Source of the DNA: Paenibacillus tuaregi
Lineage (GTDB): Bacteria; Bacillota; Bacilli; Paenibacillales; Paenibacillaceae
Length of the DNA stretch: 64,000 bases
Assembly (NCBI RefSeq): GCF_900086655.1
Contig: NZ_LT575476.1
Span: forward strand, 3,380,825 to 3,444,824
Direction: 5' to 3'
The notes below the pieces were generated by a model that saw only the letters and a program-made list of their open reading frames with translations, was not told the DNA's origin and searched no databases. The position numbers and the translations under genes were made by a program. Shown here one piece after another: positions 54,765 to 64,000 of this stretch. Position 1 is the stretch's first letter. Every line of letters starts with the position of its first letter.

Positions 54765-57700
54765 TCATTTCTGTTCTTCTTCTGATGAGTTCTGTCCCCC
54801 ATCAAGCCAGCTCCGGATCATCGACAACAGCTGGGCACTATTCACCGGCTTGGTAATATAGTCTGAAGCCCCAGCTTCCAGACATTCCTCCCTGTCTCCC
54901 TTCATCGCTTTGGCGGTAAGTGCAATAATCGGCAGATCCTTGAACTCCGGCTTTGTCCGGATCGCTCTTGTCGTCTCATACCCGTCCATAACCGGCATCA
55001 TAATATCCATCAGCACAATTTCGATATCTGGTGTCTCTTCCAGAATCCGAATGGCCTCCTGCCCGTTCTCCGCCGCAATGACCTTCATGTTATGGCGCTC
55101 CAAGATAGACATCAGGGCAAAAATATTCCGCACATCGTCATCTACAACAAGCACTTTCTTATATTTAATCATCTCGTCGGACTGATGCAGCTTAACAAGC
55201 TTCTCTCTGGAACCTTCAGGCAAATCTATAGTACGGCGGTGCAGGAATAGACTGGTCTCATCCATAACCTGGTTCATGGATTTGACTTCCTTAATTACCG
55301 CAGTCTTATTCATTTCCTCCAGTTCGTTCTCTTCCTCGATAGTCCACCGTTTGCTCCGGTAAATTACAACAGGGACATGTTTGTTCTGAACCTTCATATA
55401 CATCTCCCGGATTAGGCGGAGCGTGTTCATATCCGGCATATCGTTATCGATCAGGACACAATCGAATTCTTTTGATTTAAGCTGATTGAGCGCTTTTCTC
55501 GAAGTATCCACTGCAGTAATCTTGAGATCCTTGTTACCGATCATATTCACGAAATCTTGACGGCGCTGCTCGTCATGAACGGCAATCAACAAGGTATGTG
55601 TGGTCTTATCGGCAAAAGCATTCAAGCGGTCCAGCGTACTCTCAAGCTCCTCATTCGTTACCGGCTTGCACAGATAGTCATGGACTCCTTTTTGCTTCAG
55701 CTCAAATTCGTCCTCCTCCACGGTGATTACACAGACTGGAATATGCCGGACGTCCATGTCATTCTTCAAATGCTCGATCACAAGCCATCCATCCGTGTCC
55801 TTCAGTCGAAGATCAAGCGTGATCGCTGCAGGCAGATATTTGCGGGCCAGCTCCAGTGCGTTGGAGCCTTTGGTGGTGATAATCGCCTTGATCCCTTTCT
55901 TGTGAAGGGCACCAAGCAGGATTTCGTTAAACTTTAGATCATCTTCAACGATCAGGAAGACACGGTCATCCGGTCCGATACTGTCCCGGTCATCCATAAT
56001 CTCGCTGCGCGGCGTAAAACGGATCACCTCTGGTGGTGCCACATCAATGACTTCAGGCACATATTTCTTGGTCGGCGCGGGCTCCTGAGTGTCAGAATCG
56101 ACCGGCAGGTAAAGATTGAAGATGCTTCCCTTGTTCACCACACTATACAGAGTGATCTCACCACCCAGCATGGCCGCGATTTCGCGCGATATCGCAAGAC
56201 CCAGTCCGGTGCCGCCATATTCGCGGTTCGTGCTGCCGTCCGCTTGCTGGAAGGCTTCAAAGATAATTCCCTGCTTATCATCAGGTATGCCAATACCTGT
56301 GTCGCTTACCGAGAAGCACAGAACCGTACCCGCCTGATTTAGGGCCTCCTGATCCTCGCTCCACCCTTCCTCCGCCCTGCGCAGATGTAAGGAAATTTGT
56401 CCGCTCTCGGTGAATTTGAACGCGTTGGACAACAGATTCTTAAGAATTTGCTGGAGTCTCTTCTGATCCGTTACAATGTTCCGCGGCACATCGTCGTCGG
56501 CTTTCACATTGAATTCCAACTCTTTGTCGCCAACTAATGGTCGGAAGGAGCGGTCCAGACTCTCAAGCAGTTCGGTAAGCGAAACTTCACTTAGATCAAC
56601 GGAAGCCGTCCCGGATTCAATTTTGGACAGGTCTAGAATGTCATTAATCAGATTCAGCAGATCCATACCGGCATCCTGTATCGTCTTAGCATATTTCACT
56701 TGGGCATCGGACAAGTTCTCATCGGGATTCTCAGCCAGCTGCTCGGCGAGCAGCAGCAGAGAGTTCAGAGGAGTCCGAAGCTCGTGCGACATATTAGCCA
56801 GAAACTCCGATTTATATCTTGAAGTAAGGGCGAGCTGCTCCGCCTTCTCCTCCAGGAAGCGCTTGGCTACCTCGACTTCATTGTTCTTACTCTCCACCTC
56901 GGCCTTCTGGATGACCAGCAGCTTGGCCTTGTCCTCCAGCTCCTCGTTCGTATTCTGAAGCTCCATCTGCTGTTTCTGAAGCTCTTCCGTCAAGGATTGG
57001 GACTGCATCAGCAGCTCTTCAGTCCGTTGATTCGCCTGCATTGTGTTAATAACAATTCCGATGGATTCGGTAAGCTGATCCAAGAAGGCAAGATCAATCT
57101 CATTGAATTGCCGGAAGGAGGCGAGCTCTAGCACCGCCAGCACTTGATCCTCGAAAATGATCGGAAGCAGTACGATATTAAGCGGCGTGGCCTCTCCCAA
57201 ACCGGAAGAAATCATAACGTAATCCCCTGGCACATTGGTCAACAGAATACGCTGCTTCTCGATCAAGCACTGACCAACCAAGCCCTGTCCGGCGCGGAAT
57301 TCATTAGACAAATGCTTGCGCTGCTGATAAGCGTAGCTTGCAAACAACTCGAGCACCGGTTCACCGTCAACGGGCTCATTAATATAGAAAACGCCGTGCT
57401 GCATGGATACCAGTGGCGCAAGCTCGGACAGAATCATCCGGCTGACGGCATAGAGGTCCCTCTGTCCTTGAAGCAGACGGGAGAATTTCGCCAGATTGGT
57501 CTTAAGCCAGTCCTGCTCCGTATTAATCCGGGTCGTCTCCTTCAGATTACGGATCATCTCATTCACATTGTCCTTGAGTGCCGCAACCTCACCGGCTGCC
57601 GCCACATCAATGGTCCGCGACAGGTCGCCCTTCGTCACGGCAGTGGCCACGTTGGTAATCGCCCGTACCTGGGTTGTCAGCGTGCTCGCCATGTAGTTAA

Positions 57701-60491
57701 CGTTATCGGTCAGATCACGCCACGTTCCCGCTGCTCCCGGCACGCTTGCTTGCCCGCCCAGCTTTCCTTCGGCCCCTACCTCTCTGGCCACCGTTATAAC
57801 CTGTTCGGCAAAAGTTGCAAGTGTATCAATCATGTTATTGATCGTGTCGGTCAGCTCGGCAATTTCGCCCTTGGCATCCACGGTCAGCTTCTGCTTCAGA
57901 TTCCCGTTGGCGACCGCGGTTACGACCTTGGCAATGCCCCGCACCTGGTCGGTTAAGTTCGTCGCCATGATGTTTACATTCTCGGTCAAATCACGCCAGA
58001 TCCCGCCTACTCCCCGAACCTGGGCCTGTCCGCCCAATTTGCCGTCTGTACCTACCTCGGAAGCCACACGGGTTACCTCAGATGCGAAGGAGTTGAGCTG
58101 ATCCACCATCGTGTTGATCGTGTTCTTCAGCTCCAGCAGCTCACCTTTCACGTCAACCGTAATCTTCTTCGACAGATCCCCATTCGCTACCGCTGTGGTT
58201 ACACCGGCGATATTGCGCATCTGAATCGTCAAGTTGCTGGCCATATAGTTGACCGTATCAGTGAGATCCTTCCAGGTTCCCGAAACATCCTTCACTTCAG
58301 CCTGAGCACCAAGCTTACCTTCCGTGCCCACCTCACGCGCTACGCGCGTAACCTCGGAGGCAAAGTTGCTGAGCTGGTCCACCATCGTATTCATGGTGTT
58401 CTTCAGTTCGAGAATCTCACCCTTCACATCAACGGTGATCTTCTTCGACAGATCCCCTTTCGCGACGGCTGTTGTCACATCCGCGATGTTCCGCACCTGA
58501 TCGGTCAGATTGCGGGCCATGCTGTTAACCCCTTCCGTGAGGTCCTTCCATGTGCCGCCAACGCCTTTAACCTGGGCTTGTCCGCCGAGCTTGCCCTCCG
58601 TTCCAACCTCGTTGGCCACACGGGTTACCTCGGATGCAAAGGTGGAGAGCTGATCCACCATCGTATTGATTGTGATCTTCAGCTCAAGAATCTCCCCTTG
58701 GACATCCGCGGTAATCTTCTTGGACAAATCCCCGTTGGCGACTGCCGTTGTCACAACCGCGATGTTCCGCACCTGATTGGTCAAGTTGCTCGCCATGTAG
58801 TTAACGCTTTCGGTCAGATCGCGCCACGTTCCGGCAACTCCCTTAACCTGGGCCTGTCCACCCAGCATCCCCAGGGTGCCTACCTCACGGGCTACACGCG
58901 TAACCTCGGACGCAAACGTGCTGAGCTGATCCACCATCGTATTGATCGTGTTCTTCAGCTCAAGGATTTCACCCTTCGCATTGACCGTAATATGCTTGGA
59001 TAAATCACCTTTTGCTACCGCAGTGGTCACTTCCGCAATGTTGCGCACCTGATCAGTAAGTGTACCCGCCATGAAGTTCACGCTGTCGGTCAAATCCTTC
59101 CATGTGCCTGAAACGTCTTTTACATCGGCTTGACCGCCGAGCTTGCCCTCAGTGGATACCTCACGGGCCACCCGTGTAACCTCAGAAGCGAAATTGCTGA
59201 GCTGGTCCACCATCGTATTAATCGTGCTCTTCAGCTGAAGGATTTCGCCCTTGGCATCAACGGTGATCTTCTTGGACAGATTTCCCTGGGCTACCGCCGT
59301 CGTGACCTCCGCGATATTACGCACCTGATTCGTCAAATTGCTCGCCATATAGTTAACACTTTCGGTCAGATCACGCCACGTTCCCGCCACTCCGCTAACC
59401 TCAGCTTGACCACCGAGAATCCCTTCAGTGCCCACCTCACGGGCCATCCGGGTAACCTCGGACGCAAAGGTGCTGAGCTGATCGACCATGGTGTTAATTG
59501 TGTTCTTCAGTTCAAGAATCTCGCCTTGAACGTCTGCGGTAATCTTCTTGGACAAGTCCCCATTCGCTACCGCTGTCGTTACCACAGCGATATTCCGCAC
59601 CTGGTCAGTTAGATTGGACGCCATGTCGTTAACGCTTTCAGTAAGGTCTCTCCATGTACCTGAAACATCCTTCACATTGGCTTGACCGCCAAGCTTACCC
59701 TCGGTACCTACTTCACGCGCCATCCGCGTGACCTCGGACGCAAAGGTGCTAAGCTGATCGACCATGGTGTTAATCGTGTCCTTCAGTTCAAGAATCTCGC
59801 CTTTGGCATTAACCGTAATCTTCTTGGACAGATCGCCTTTTGCTACGGCTGTTGTCACCGCAGCGATATTGCGCACCTGGTCCGTCAAATTCGTCGCCAT
59901 GTTATTTACGCTATCTGTAAGGTCTTTCCAGGTCCCTGATACGCCCTTCACATCAGCCTGTCCGCCAAGCATCCCCTCAGTACCCACCTCCCGGGCTACC
60001 CGGGTTACCTCGGATGCAAAAGTGCTGAGCTGTGTAACCATCATGTTGATGTTGGTAGCCGTACGCTGGAATTCACCAGTTAACGGTCTCCCTTCAAATT
60101 CCAAGTCCACCTTCTGGGATAAATCTCCCTGGGCTACCGCGTTGATTACCCGTACCATCTCGCTGGTAGGTTGAATCAGATCGGCTACAAGCCCATTAAT
60201 CGATTCGGAAACCACTTCCCAGGAGCCGCCTGTGTTCTTGTGCGTAAACCTGCGGTTGTATTTCCCTTCCTTGCCTACAACCTTGGCTACAGTCTGAACC
60301 TCTTGAACCAGACTCTCCTGCATATCCATTATTTCATTAAATGTATCCGCTACTTTGCCGGCGATGCCTGTGTGATCATACGGCATTCTGTACGAGAAAT
60401 CTCCCTTTTTTAAAGCCATTAAAGCATTTAACAACTCACCGGTATTCAACCCGGTCTGGGACGATTGCTTTGGTTCTTCATGTTCTGACAT
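54765..60491 (-). CDS. Giant soluble poly-HAMP hybrid histidine kinase
   Basis: 1908 residues with no membrane segment. From about residue 105 to 985 runs a tandem array of HAMP-like units; eight near-identical 92-residue modules (from residue 206), each holding two HAMP units ([13 protein letters not shown] and [13 protein letters not shown]), are flanked by divergent ones. A GAF domain (about 1017-1150), a coiled coil, a HisKA domain with [10 protein letters not shown] (His1236), an HATPase ([27 protein letters not shown]) and three receivers with candidate phosphoacceptors Asp1560, Asp1682 and Asp1829 follow. The layout recalls fungal group III (Nik1) osmosensing kinases. It is alone in its transcription unit; no partner response regulator is adjacent. 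Confidence 0.92.
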   Translation of the reverse strand: MSEHEEPKQSSQTGLNTGELLNALMALKKGDFSYRMPYDHTGIAGKVADTFNEIMDMQESLVQEVQTVAKVVGKEGKYNRRFTHKNTGGSWEVVSESINGLVADLIQPTSEMVRVINAVAQGDLSQKVDLEFEGRPLTGEFQRTATNINMMVTQLSTFASEVTRVAREVGTEGMLGGQADVKGVSGTWKDLTDSVNNMATNLTDQVRNIAAVTTAVAKGDLSKKITVNAKGEILELKDTINTMVDQLSTFASEVTRMAREVGTEGKLGGQANVKDVSGTWRDLTESVNDMASNLTDQVRNIAVVTTAVANGDLSKKITADVQGEILELKNTINTMVDQLSTFASEVTRMAREVGTEGILGGQAEVSGVAGTWRDLTESVNYMASNLTNQVRNIAEVTTAVAQGNLSKKITVDAKGEILQLKSTINTMVDQLSNFASEVTRVAREVSTEGKLGGQADVKDVSGTWKDLTDSVNFMAGTLTDQVRNIAEVTTAVAKGDLSKHITVNAKGEILELKNTINTMVDQLSTFASEVTRVAREVGTLGMLGGQAQVKGVAGTWRDLTESVNYMASNLTNQVRNIAVVTTAVANGDLSKKITADVQGEILELKITINTMVDQLSTFASEVTRVANEVGTEGKLGGQAQVKGVGGTWKDLTEGVNSMARNLTDQVRNIADVTTAVAKGDLSKKITVDVKGEILELKNTMNTMVDQLSNFASEVTRVAREVGTEGKLGAQAEVKDVSGTWKDLTDTVNYMASNLTIQMRNIAGVTTAVANGDLSKKITVDVKGELLELKNTINTMVDQLNSFASEVTRVASEVGTDGKLGGQAQVRGVGGIWRDLTENVNIMATNLTDQVRGIAKVVTAVANGNLKQKLTVDAKGEIAELTDTINNMIDTLATFAEQVITVAREVGAEGKLGGQASVPGAAGTWRDLTDNVNYMASTLTTQVRAITNVATAVTKGDLSRTIDVAAAGEVAALKDNVNEMIRNLKETTRINTEQDWLKTNLAKFSRLLQGQRDLYAVSRMILSELAPLVSMQHGVFYINEPVDGEPVLELFASYAYQQRKHLSNEFRAGQGLVGQCLIEKQRILLTNVPGDYVMISSGLGEATPLNIVLLPIIFEDQVLAVLELASFRQFNEIDLAFLDQLTESIGIVINTMQANQRTEELLMQSQSLTEELQKQQMELQNTNEELEDKAKLLVIQKAEVESKNNEVEVAKRFLEEKAEQLALTSRYKSEFLANMSHELRTPLNSLLLLAEQLAENPDENLSDAQVKYAKTIQDAGMDLLNLINDILDLSKIESGTASVDLSEVSLTELLESLDRSFRPLVGDKELEFNVKADDDVPRNIVTDQKRLQQILKNLLSNAFKFTESGQISLHLRRAEEGWSEDQEALNQAGTVLCFSVSDTGIGIPDDKQGIIFEAFQQADGSTNREYGGTGLGLAISREIAAMLGGEITLYSVVNKGSIFNLYLPVDSDTQEPAPTKKYVPEVIDVAPPEVIRFTPRSEIMDDRDSIGPDDRVFLIVEDDLKFNEILLGALHKKGIKAIITTKGSNALELARKYLPAAITLDLRLKDTDGWLVIEHLKNDMDVRHIPVCVITVEEDEFELKQKGVHDYLCKPVTNEELESTLDRLNAFADKTTHTLLIAVHDEQRRQDFVNMIGNKDLKITAVDTSRKALNQLKSKEFDCVLIDNDMPDMNTLRLIREMYMKVQNKHVPVVIYRSKRWTIEEENELEEMNKTAVIKEVKSMNQVMDETSLFLHRRTIDLPEGSREKLVKLHQSDEMIKYKKVLVVDDDVRNIFALMSILERHNMKVIAAENGQEAIRILEETPDIEIVLMDIMMPVMDGYETTRAIRTKPEFKDLPIIALTAKAMKGDREECLEAGASDYITKPVNSAQLLSMIRSWLDGGQNSSEEEQK
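57537..59876 (-). repeat. Tandem 276-bp coding repeats (double-HAMP modules)
   Basis: Eight complete 92-codon units plus a partial ninth inside the hybrid kinase gene. They are visibly similar at the DNA level (roughly four of five bases in the pairs I compared by eye), more homogeneous than the DUF11 repeats, so copy number could change by recombination. Confidence 0.85.
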
Positions 60492-60690
60492 GATCCAATT
60501 TTCCTCTCCGACATAATTTATTGTTATTGGAGTTCAATATGTAAATCTTCTATCACATTTTACTATGAACTAGGATTCCATGTCATTAGTTCACCATGAC
60601 TTGGTAGGGAAGGAGGATATCTTCAGCCTATTCCTGGCACACAAATACTACCGGTCCTCGATTGTATCTCCTAGCATGATAAGTTTATAC

Positions 60691-60724
60691 AAAAGACAGG
60701 CTCCGCACATTAGCGAAGCCTGTC
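60691..60724 (-). terminator. Intrinsic terminator of the NiaP-like gene
   Basis: On the minus strand GACAGGCTTCGC pairs with GCGGAGCCTGTC around a 6-nt loop, followed by TTTTGT. The remaining ~200 bp up to the kinase start show nothing else convincing. Confidence 0.82.
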
Positions 60725-60765
60725 ACTAATTAAAGTCCTGTCTACTGGTGATTCCCACCCTAGAA

Positions 60766-61983
60766 TTAATCCTGCAGCTCAAGCCCCTTCGTCTCTTTAC
60801 CCAGAAAAAGGACACCCGCAGCTCCTACAAGGATCGCAACAAAAAAGAAAACAAAGATTGTGCTAATGCTGGTTCCTGCGCCAACCCAGCTGCCCACAAG
60901 CAGCGGTCCGATCACTCCGCCGATCCGGCCAACGGAAGTAGCCAGGCCAACTCCTGTTGTGCGGATTCTTGTCGGATATAATTCAGGACTGTACGCATAC
61001 AAGCCTCCCCAAGCACCAAGGTTGAAAAAGGACAGGCATATCCCGGCTGCAAGCAGATTGCCTTCGGATGAGGCATATCCAAACCATACGGCACTTAGCG
61101 CCGTACACACCAAATAAGTGACAAGCACAAATTTACGGCCGAATTTCTCAATGAAATAAGCAGCTGTGAAATAACCTGGAAGCTGGGCAAGCGTCATGAT
61201 CAGCACATAACCAAAACTTCGGATCAAGCTGAATCCTTTGAGCACCATCATATTCGGCAGCCATAGGAACATCCCATAATAAGACAGCACTACGGTGAAC
61301 CACAGAATCCATAACATGATGGTGGTCTTCCGGTTACCGGCAGACCAGACCAGCCCAAGCTTCTCACGGAAGGTCAAGCGGACTTCGGACTTCATCCTCT
61401 CATACCTGGGCGAATCATCGATTGCCCGGCGAAGATAGATGGCATAGAGTGCGGGGACTGCACCAATGACAAAGGCCGCCTGCCAGCCATATTGAGGGAT
61501 GACAAAATAAGATATGAGCGCGGCTAATATCCATCCCGCCGCCCAAAAACTCTCCAGCAGCACAACCGCCCGCCCCCGTTCCTCGGCAGGCATGGATTCA
61601 GATACCAGTGTGGAAGCAACAGGCAGCTCCCCGCCTAAGCCAACGCCGGATATGAACCTAAGTACGCACAGCACGGTAAAACTTGCTGCAAGTGCGGATA
61701 GTCCGCTGGCTGCCGAGAAGATCAGCAGAGTCCACAGTAGAACATTCTTCCTTCCGTAACGGTCCGCGAAATAACCGGCAAAGGCCGCTCCAAACACCAT
61801 TCCTATGGAATTGATACTTCCGAGCAGACCTACCTGCCCGGGAGTCAAATGCCAGCTTACGGTTAACGCCGCGATGATAAAAGATAAAATCCCAACGTCC
61901 ATCGCATCAAACATCCAGCTTAACCCTGCACTGAACAAGAGCTTCCGATGCTTCGTATTGCGTAAAACACTAATATTGTTCAT
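60766..61983 (-). CDS. niaP: NiaP-like MFS niacin transporter
   Basis: A 405-residue, 12-helix transporter very close to B. subtilis YceI/NiaP. The shared segments are FDAMDVGILSFIIAAL, SINSIGMVFGAAFAG, GVGLGGELPVASTLVSES, LLESFWAAGWILAALISYFVIP, SYYGMFLWLP and SFFNLGAWGGLYAYSPELYP. It probably imports nicotinate or nicotinamide for NAD synthesis. GAGGGAG precedes the ATG by about 10 nt. I could not confirm a NiaR operator. It is monocistronic. Confidence 0.85.
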   Translation of the reverse strand: MNNISVLRNTKHRKLLFSAGLSWMFDAMDVGILSFIIAALTVSWHLTPGQVGLLGSINSIGMVFGAAFAGYFADRYGRKNVLLWTLLIFSAASGLSALAASFTVLCVLRFISGVGLGGELPVASTLVSESMPAEERGRAVVLLESFWAAGWILAALISYFVIPQYGWQAAFVIGAVPALYAIYLRRAIDDSPRYERMKSEVRLTFREKLGLVWSAGNRKTTIMLWILWFTVVLSYYGMFLWLPNMMVLKGFSLIRSFGYVLIMTLAQLPGYFTAAYFIEKFGRKFVLVTYLVCTALSAVWFGYASSEGNLLAAGICLSFFNLGAWGGLYAYSPELYPTRIRTTGVGLATSVGRIGGVIGPLLVGSWVGAGTSISTIFVFFFVAILVGAAGVLFLGKETKGLELQD

Positions 61984-62206
61984 AACAAGCAGCTCCCTCT
62001 GCCGTCACAAATCCAATGACTTGATTGGCATCAACAATTTTGTGCTTATATTCTACCCCACTTCCCTGACAACATCTACGAGAATGTGAAAAAAATCTCT
62101 TATCCAGCTATAAATCCATTTCTATCCCCACGACTTAGATGTACAATCCCTTCTCTCCCCACCAGCATCTATTATATTAAATCCATCTAAAGCGAGGTGA
62201 AGTCTA

Positions 62207-62557
62207 ATGGCAGTATATCCTTCATCCTGTAATTGGAGAGGCAAAAAACACCGCAAACTGGATGTAAATAAACATAAGCACTGCAAACCCTCGGGCCGGC
62301 TGCTCCGCCTTACCGTAATCTGGGCGTGCTCTACCGGGGAGCCTTACAGAACCAGCGGGTTCCTGGCCACCGCATCCACTCTTTCAGGCGAGCTTATCCA
62401 AACAGCCAAGTTCAACAGTCGGGGTGTCGTTATTTTTTCTAAAATCAAAACACCTACCAAGCAAGCATACGTTGTGAAAATTTATTCCTGTGAAGGCAAC
62501 TTAGTTCGCAGGGTGGTTGTGCCTCGGGGCAATGACGCTTTTGTTATCGTTCCTTAA
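62207..62557 (+). CDS. 116-aa protein of unknown family, paralogue 1 (cysteine-containing)
   Basis: A small basic protein with no signal peptide. Its predicted all-beta C-terminal part (LLRLTVIWA, SGFLATAST, GVVIFSKI, DAFVIVP) aligns without gaps to the next gene; I count about 53 of 116 identical positions (46 percent). It carries cysteines at positions 8, 26, 41 and 95 that the paralogue lacks, which may allow disulfide linkage. GCGAGGTG lies upstream of the ATG. No family is recognised; an Ig-like/spore-surface role is only a guess. Confidence 0.7.
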   Translation: MAVYPSSCNWRGKKHRKLDVNKHKHCKPSGRLLRLTVIWACSTGEPYRTSGFLATASTLSGELIQTAKFNSRGVVIFSKIKTPTKQAYVVKIYSCEGNLVRRVVVPRGNDAFVIVP

Positions 62558-62680
62558 TTACTAAACTATAATTCTTCAACACTACTATAGACCATTTATA
62601 TCAATTGCTGGCTATCGCACAATCTAAAAGCTTCATATTAGCATGTAATATCACATCCACATTAAGGAGGTGACATTCCA

Positions 62681-63031
62681 ATGGCAAAACGTCCTTCCCG
62701 CTCTTTATTCAAAGTAAAAGGCCGTAAACTTAATGCGTCCAAATACGGCCGAATTTTAAAGCCTACTCAACGCTTGCGCAGGCTGACGATCGTATGGGCC
62801 GACACCTCTGGCAACCCATACAACACAACAGGCTTTTTCGCTACAGTCAGCACCACTTCCGGCAGACTTATTCAAAGAGCAAGATTTGACGGCTTCGGTG
62901 TGGTCGTCTTCTCCCGTATTTCCACACCAACTAACCGTGATTATATCGTCCGCACATTCTCCAGCGACGGTACTCAATATCGTGAAGTTACCGTGCCTGC
63001 CGATAATGCCGCATTCGTAATTATACCTTAA
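62681..63031 (+). CDS. 116-aa protein of unknown family, paralogue 2 (cysteine-free)
   Basis: It has the same length and predicted beta-sandwich pattern as the preceding gene (RLRRLTIVWA, TGFFATVSTTSG, GVVVFSRI, AAFVIIP). The N-terminal 30 residues are strongly basic (KVKGRKLNASKYGR). AAGGAGGTGA gives an excellent ribosome binding site, and a 13-bp terminator stem follows. The pair is 123 bp apart on the same strand. I do not recognise the family. Confidence 0.72.
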   Translation: MAKRPSRSLFKVKGRKLNASKYGRILKPTQRLRRLTIVWADTSGNPYNTTGFFATVSTTSGRLIQRARFDGFGVVVFSRISTPTNRDYIVRTFSSDGTQYREVTVPADNAAFVIIP

Positions 63032-63075
63032 GAGGACGTCGACAGACTCCACCTACTACCTCCTCTTAAAGTATA

Positions 63076-63106
63076 GAAGAAGATCTGCCTCTAGCAGATC
63101 TTCTTC
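63076..63106 (+). terminator. Stem-loop after the second 116-aa gene
   Basis: GAAGAAGATCTGC (63076-63088) pairs perfectly with GCAGATCTTCTTC (63094-63106) around a 5-nt loop. The T-tract is short, but position and stem strength fit a terminator. Confidence 0.65.
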
Positions 63107-63181
63107 AGATTATCGGGAAATCCTGATCTTTGTTGGCGAGCAGGGTTTCTTTTATTTAGTACGGGGAGTCTCCTAAAATAG

Positions 63182-63537
63182 GATGATCAGAGTCTGGCGG
63201 TCTACACGGTTTTTCTCCCCCCACTATCTCTGGCGTACGGTACATACCGATTCATAACAAATCTAAAAAGCATACTGGAAGATGCCCTTGATAAGCGCCC
63301 AACGTTTTGGAAAAGCTGGATTGGAATTAATCAAATTACCTCGGATCATCCTAAGATTGGTGGCGTGCGATTGATTCAGGTTTTTCCCGATACCCCTGCA
63401 GCCGGGCATCTCCAGGTGAACAACATCATCACCCAGGTTAATGGCGGTCCGTGAACAGTTATGACCACTGTGAAGAGCTAATCACAAGTACAAATCCTCA
63501 GCAGCCGCTCAATATCCTGACAACCTTATTCCTGTAA
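63182..63537 (+). pseudogene. PDZ-domain relic (HtrA/S1C protease-like C-terminus), frameshifted
   Basis: Reading from about 63251 gives FITNLKSILEDALDKRP, then WKSWIGINQI, GGVRLIQVFPDTPAAG and NNIITQVNGGP before a TGA at 63452. One base out of frame the sequence goes on as SVNSYDHCEELITSTNP up to 63537. Together they form a typical C-terminal PDZ domain broken by a one-base deletion near 63448-63453. No start codon and no protease domain remain upstream, so it is a decayed fragment. Confidence 0.75.
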
Positions 63538-63554
63538 AAAAATATCCTGGTAAC

Positions 63555-63586
63555 AAAAAAACCATTGTTGGATTACCAACAATGGT
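63555..63586 (-). terminator. Terminator of the rRNA operon
   Basis: On the minus strand ACCATTGTTGG pairs with CCAACAATGGT around a 4-nt loop (TAAT), followed by a T run (plus-strand A run 63555-63560). It lies directly after the 5S gene. Confidence 0.9.
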
Positions 63587-63594
63587 TTTACTTT

Positions 63595-63711
63595 GCTTGG
63601 CGGCGTCCTACTCTCCCAGGACCCTGCGGTCCAAGTACCATCGGCGCTGGAGGGCTTAACGGTCGTGTTCGGGATGGGTACGCGTGGAACCCCTCCGCCA
63701 TCGCCACCAAA
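63595..63711 (-). rRNA. rrf: 5S ribosomal RNA
   Basis: About 117 nt on the minus strand, from TTTGGTGGCGATGGCGGAGG to the closing CCGCCAAGC. The conserved loop sequence CCCATCCCGAACACG and the GAGAGTAGGACG end are typical of Firmicute 5S. End positions are within a few bases. The ~210-bp spacer to 23S contains processing stems and no tRNA. Confidence 0.95.
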
Positions 63712-63924
63712 CATGATTTTCCGAGTCATTGCTCTCTGAGTTATCTCAGGTGAATCTCTGACTTCAGAAAAACTAATTCAGGTTTCAGCATCGCCAAATG
63801 CTGAAAGCTAGTTCCTTCTAACCGAAGGCTTGCTTCGGAATAGAAATGAGGTTTGCTCCCTGAAAACTAGATACGAAACGAACTTGCGCACCCTTCTAGG
63901 AACTGCGTCCTTCGGGGTATTTTT

Positions 63925-64000
63925 TGGATAAGCCCTCGACCGATTAGTACTGGTCAGCTCCATGCATTGCTGCACTTCCACCCCCAGCCTATCTACCTCG
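63925..64000 (-). rRNA. rrl: 23S ribosomal RNA, 3' end (partial)
   Basis: Minus strand; the last part of 23S is recognisable from GACCAGTACTAATCGGTCGA and GGGCTTATCC near the 3' end. The gene continues beyond the right edge of the window. Confidence 0.93.

Noticed and set aside
57144..59612. Long open frames on the plus strand opposite the hybrid kinase
   Set aside because: They arise from the repeated, biased codon usage of the HAMP array on the other strand and lack starts with ribosome binding sites.
63712..63924. Possible tRNA genes between 5S and 23S
   Set aside because: No cloverleaf or CCA-type end is visible; the spacer contains only processing stems.

Overview
The window looks like chromosome of an endospore-forming Firmicute close to Paenibacillus. 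The supporting signs are a complete spore-germinant receptor operon, a BceRS-BceAB peptide-antibiotic module, Bacillus-type SigA, NiaP and the short NAD-type 6-phosphogluconate dehydrogenase, strong AGGAGG-type ribosome binding sites, frequent GTG/TTG starts and hairpin-plus-T-tract terminators. The right edge enters an rRNA operon on the minus strand (5S and the 3' end of 23S). I see no phage, insertion sequence, CRISPR array or tRNA.

Left part (0-20 kb), mostly housekeeping: a TVP38/DedA-like membrane protein, an MFS exporter, an EamA transporter, the futalosine menaquinone genes mqnB-mqnD, a DinG-family helicase, a DUF445 membrane protein, a radical SAM/SPASM protein, a PAP2 phosphatase, a polysaccharide deacetylase with an attenuator-like leader, a gerB-gerA-gerC operon, zwf-gnd, and a DHA2 efflux pump divergent from a TetR-like regulator with an inverted repeat between them.

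Middle (20-33 kb): a zinc-ribbon protein behind rpoD/sigA (no dnaG beside it), then a strong orphan plus-strand promoter and terminator that together predict a ~110-nt small RNA. Next come bceRS and bceAB with a BceR-like operator, a UPF0718/TIGR03943/COG0523 operon (probable metal homeostasis), and a four-gene minus-strand cluster (unknown 164-aa protein, Gly/Ser-rich lipoprotein, glutathionylspermidine-synthase-like ligase, DUF350 membrane protein) resembling the poorly understood enterobacterial yjfKLMC set.

Accessory, surface and signalling part (33-64 kb): an 11-kb gene for a 3693-residue protein of 26 DUF11 repeats without a signal peptide or anchor, next to a divergent DUF1796 papain-like gene. 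Then a DUF2167 protein, an NlpC/P60 lipoprotein, a DegV protein, two adjacent secreted TIM-barrel-like proteins (one matching the GH18 active-site pattern), a CNNM/CorC transporter behind a sigma-W-type ECF promoter and a 5' hairpin, a secreted beta-propeller-like protein, a 1908-residue soluble hybrid histidine kinase with a long tandem poly-HAMP array, GAF and three receiver domains, a NiaP-like niacin permease, two paralogous 116-aa proteins of unknown family, and a frameshifted PDZ-domain relic before the rRNA operon.

The strongest candidates for undescribed biology are the orphan small RNA at 22.1-22.3 kb, the giant repeat protein, the poly-HAMP kinase, the tandem GH18-like pair, the GSP-synthase-like cluster and the 116-aa protein pair. 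All functional statements come from reading motifs by eye; no database search was run.
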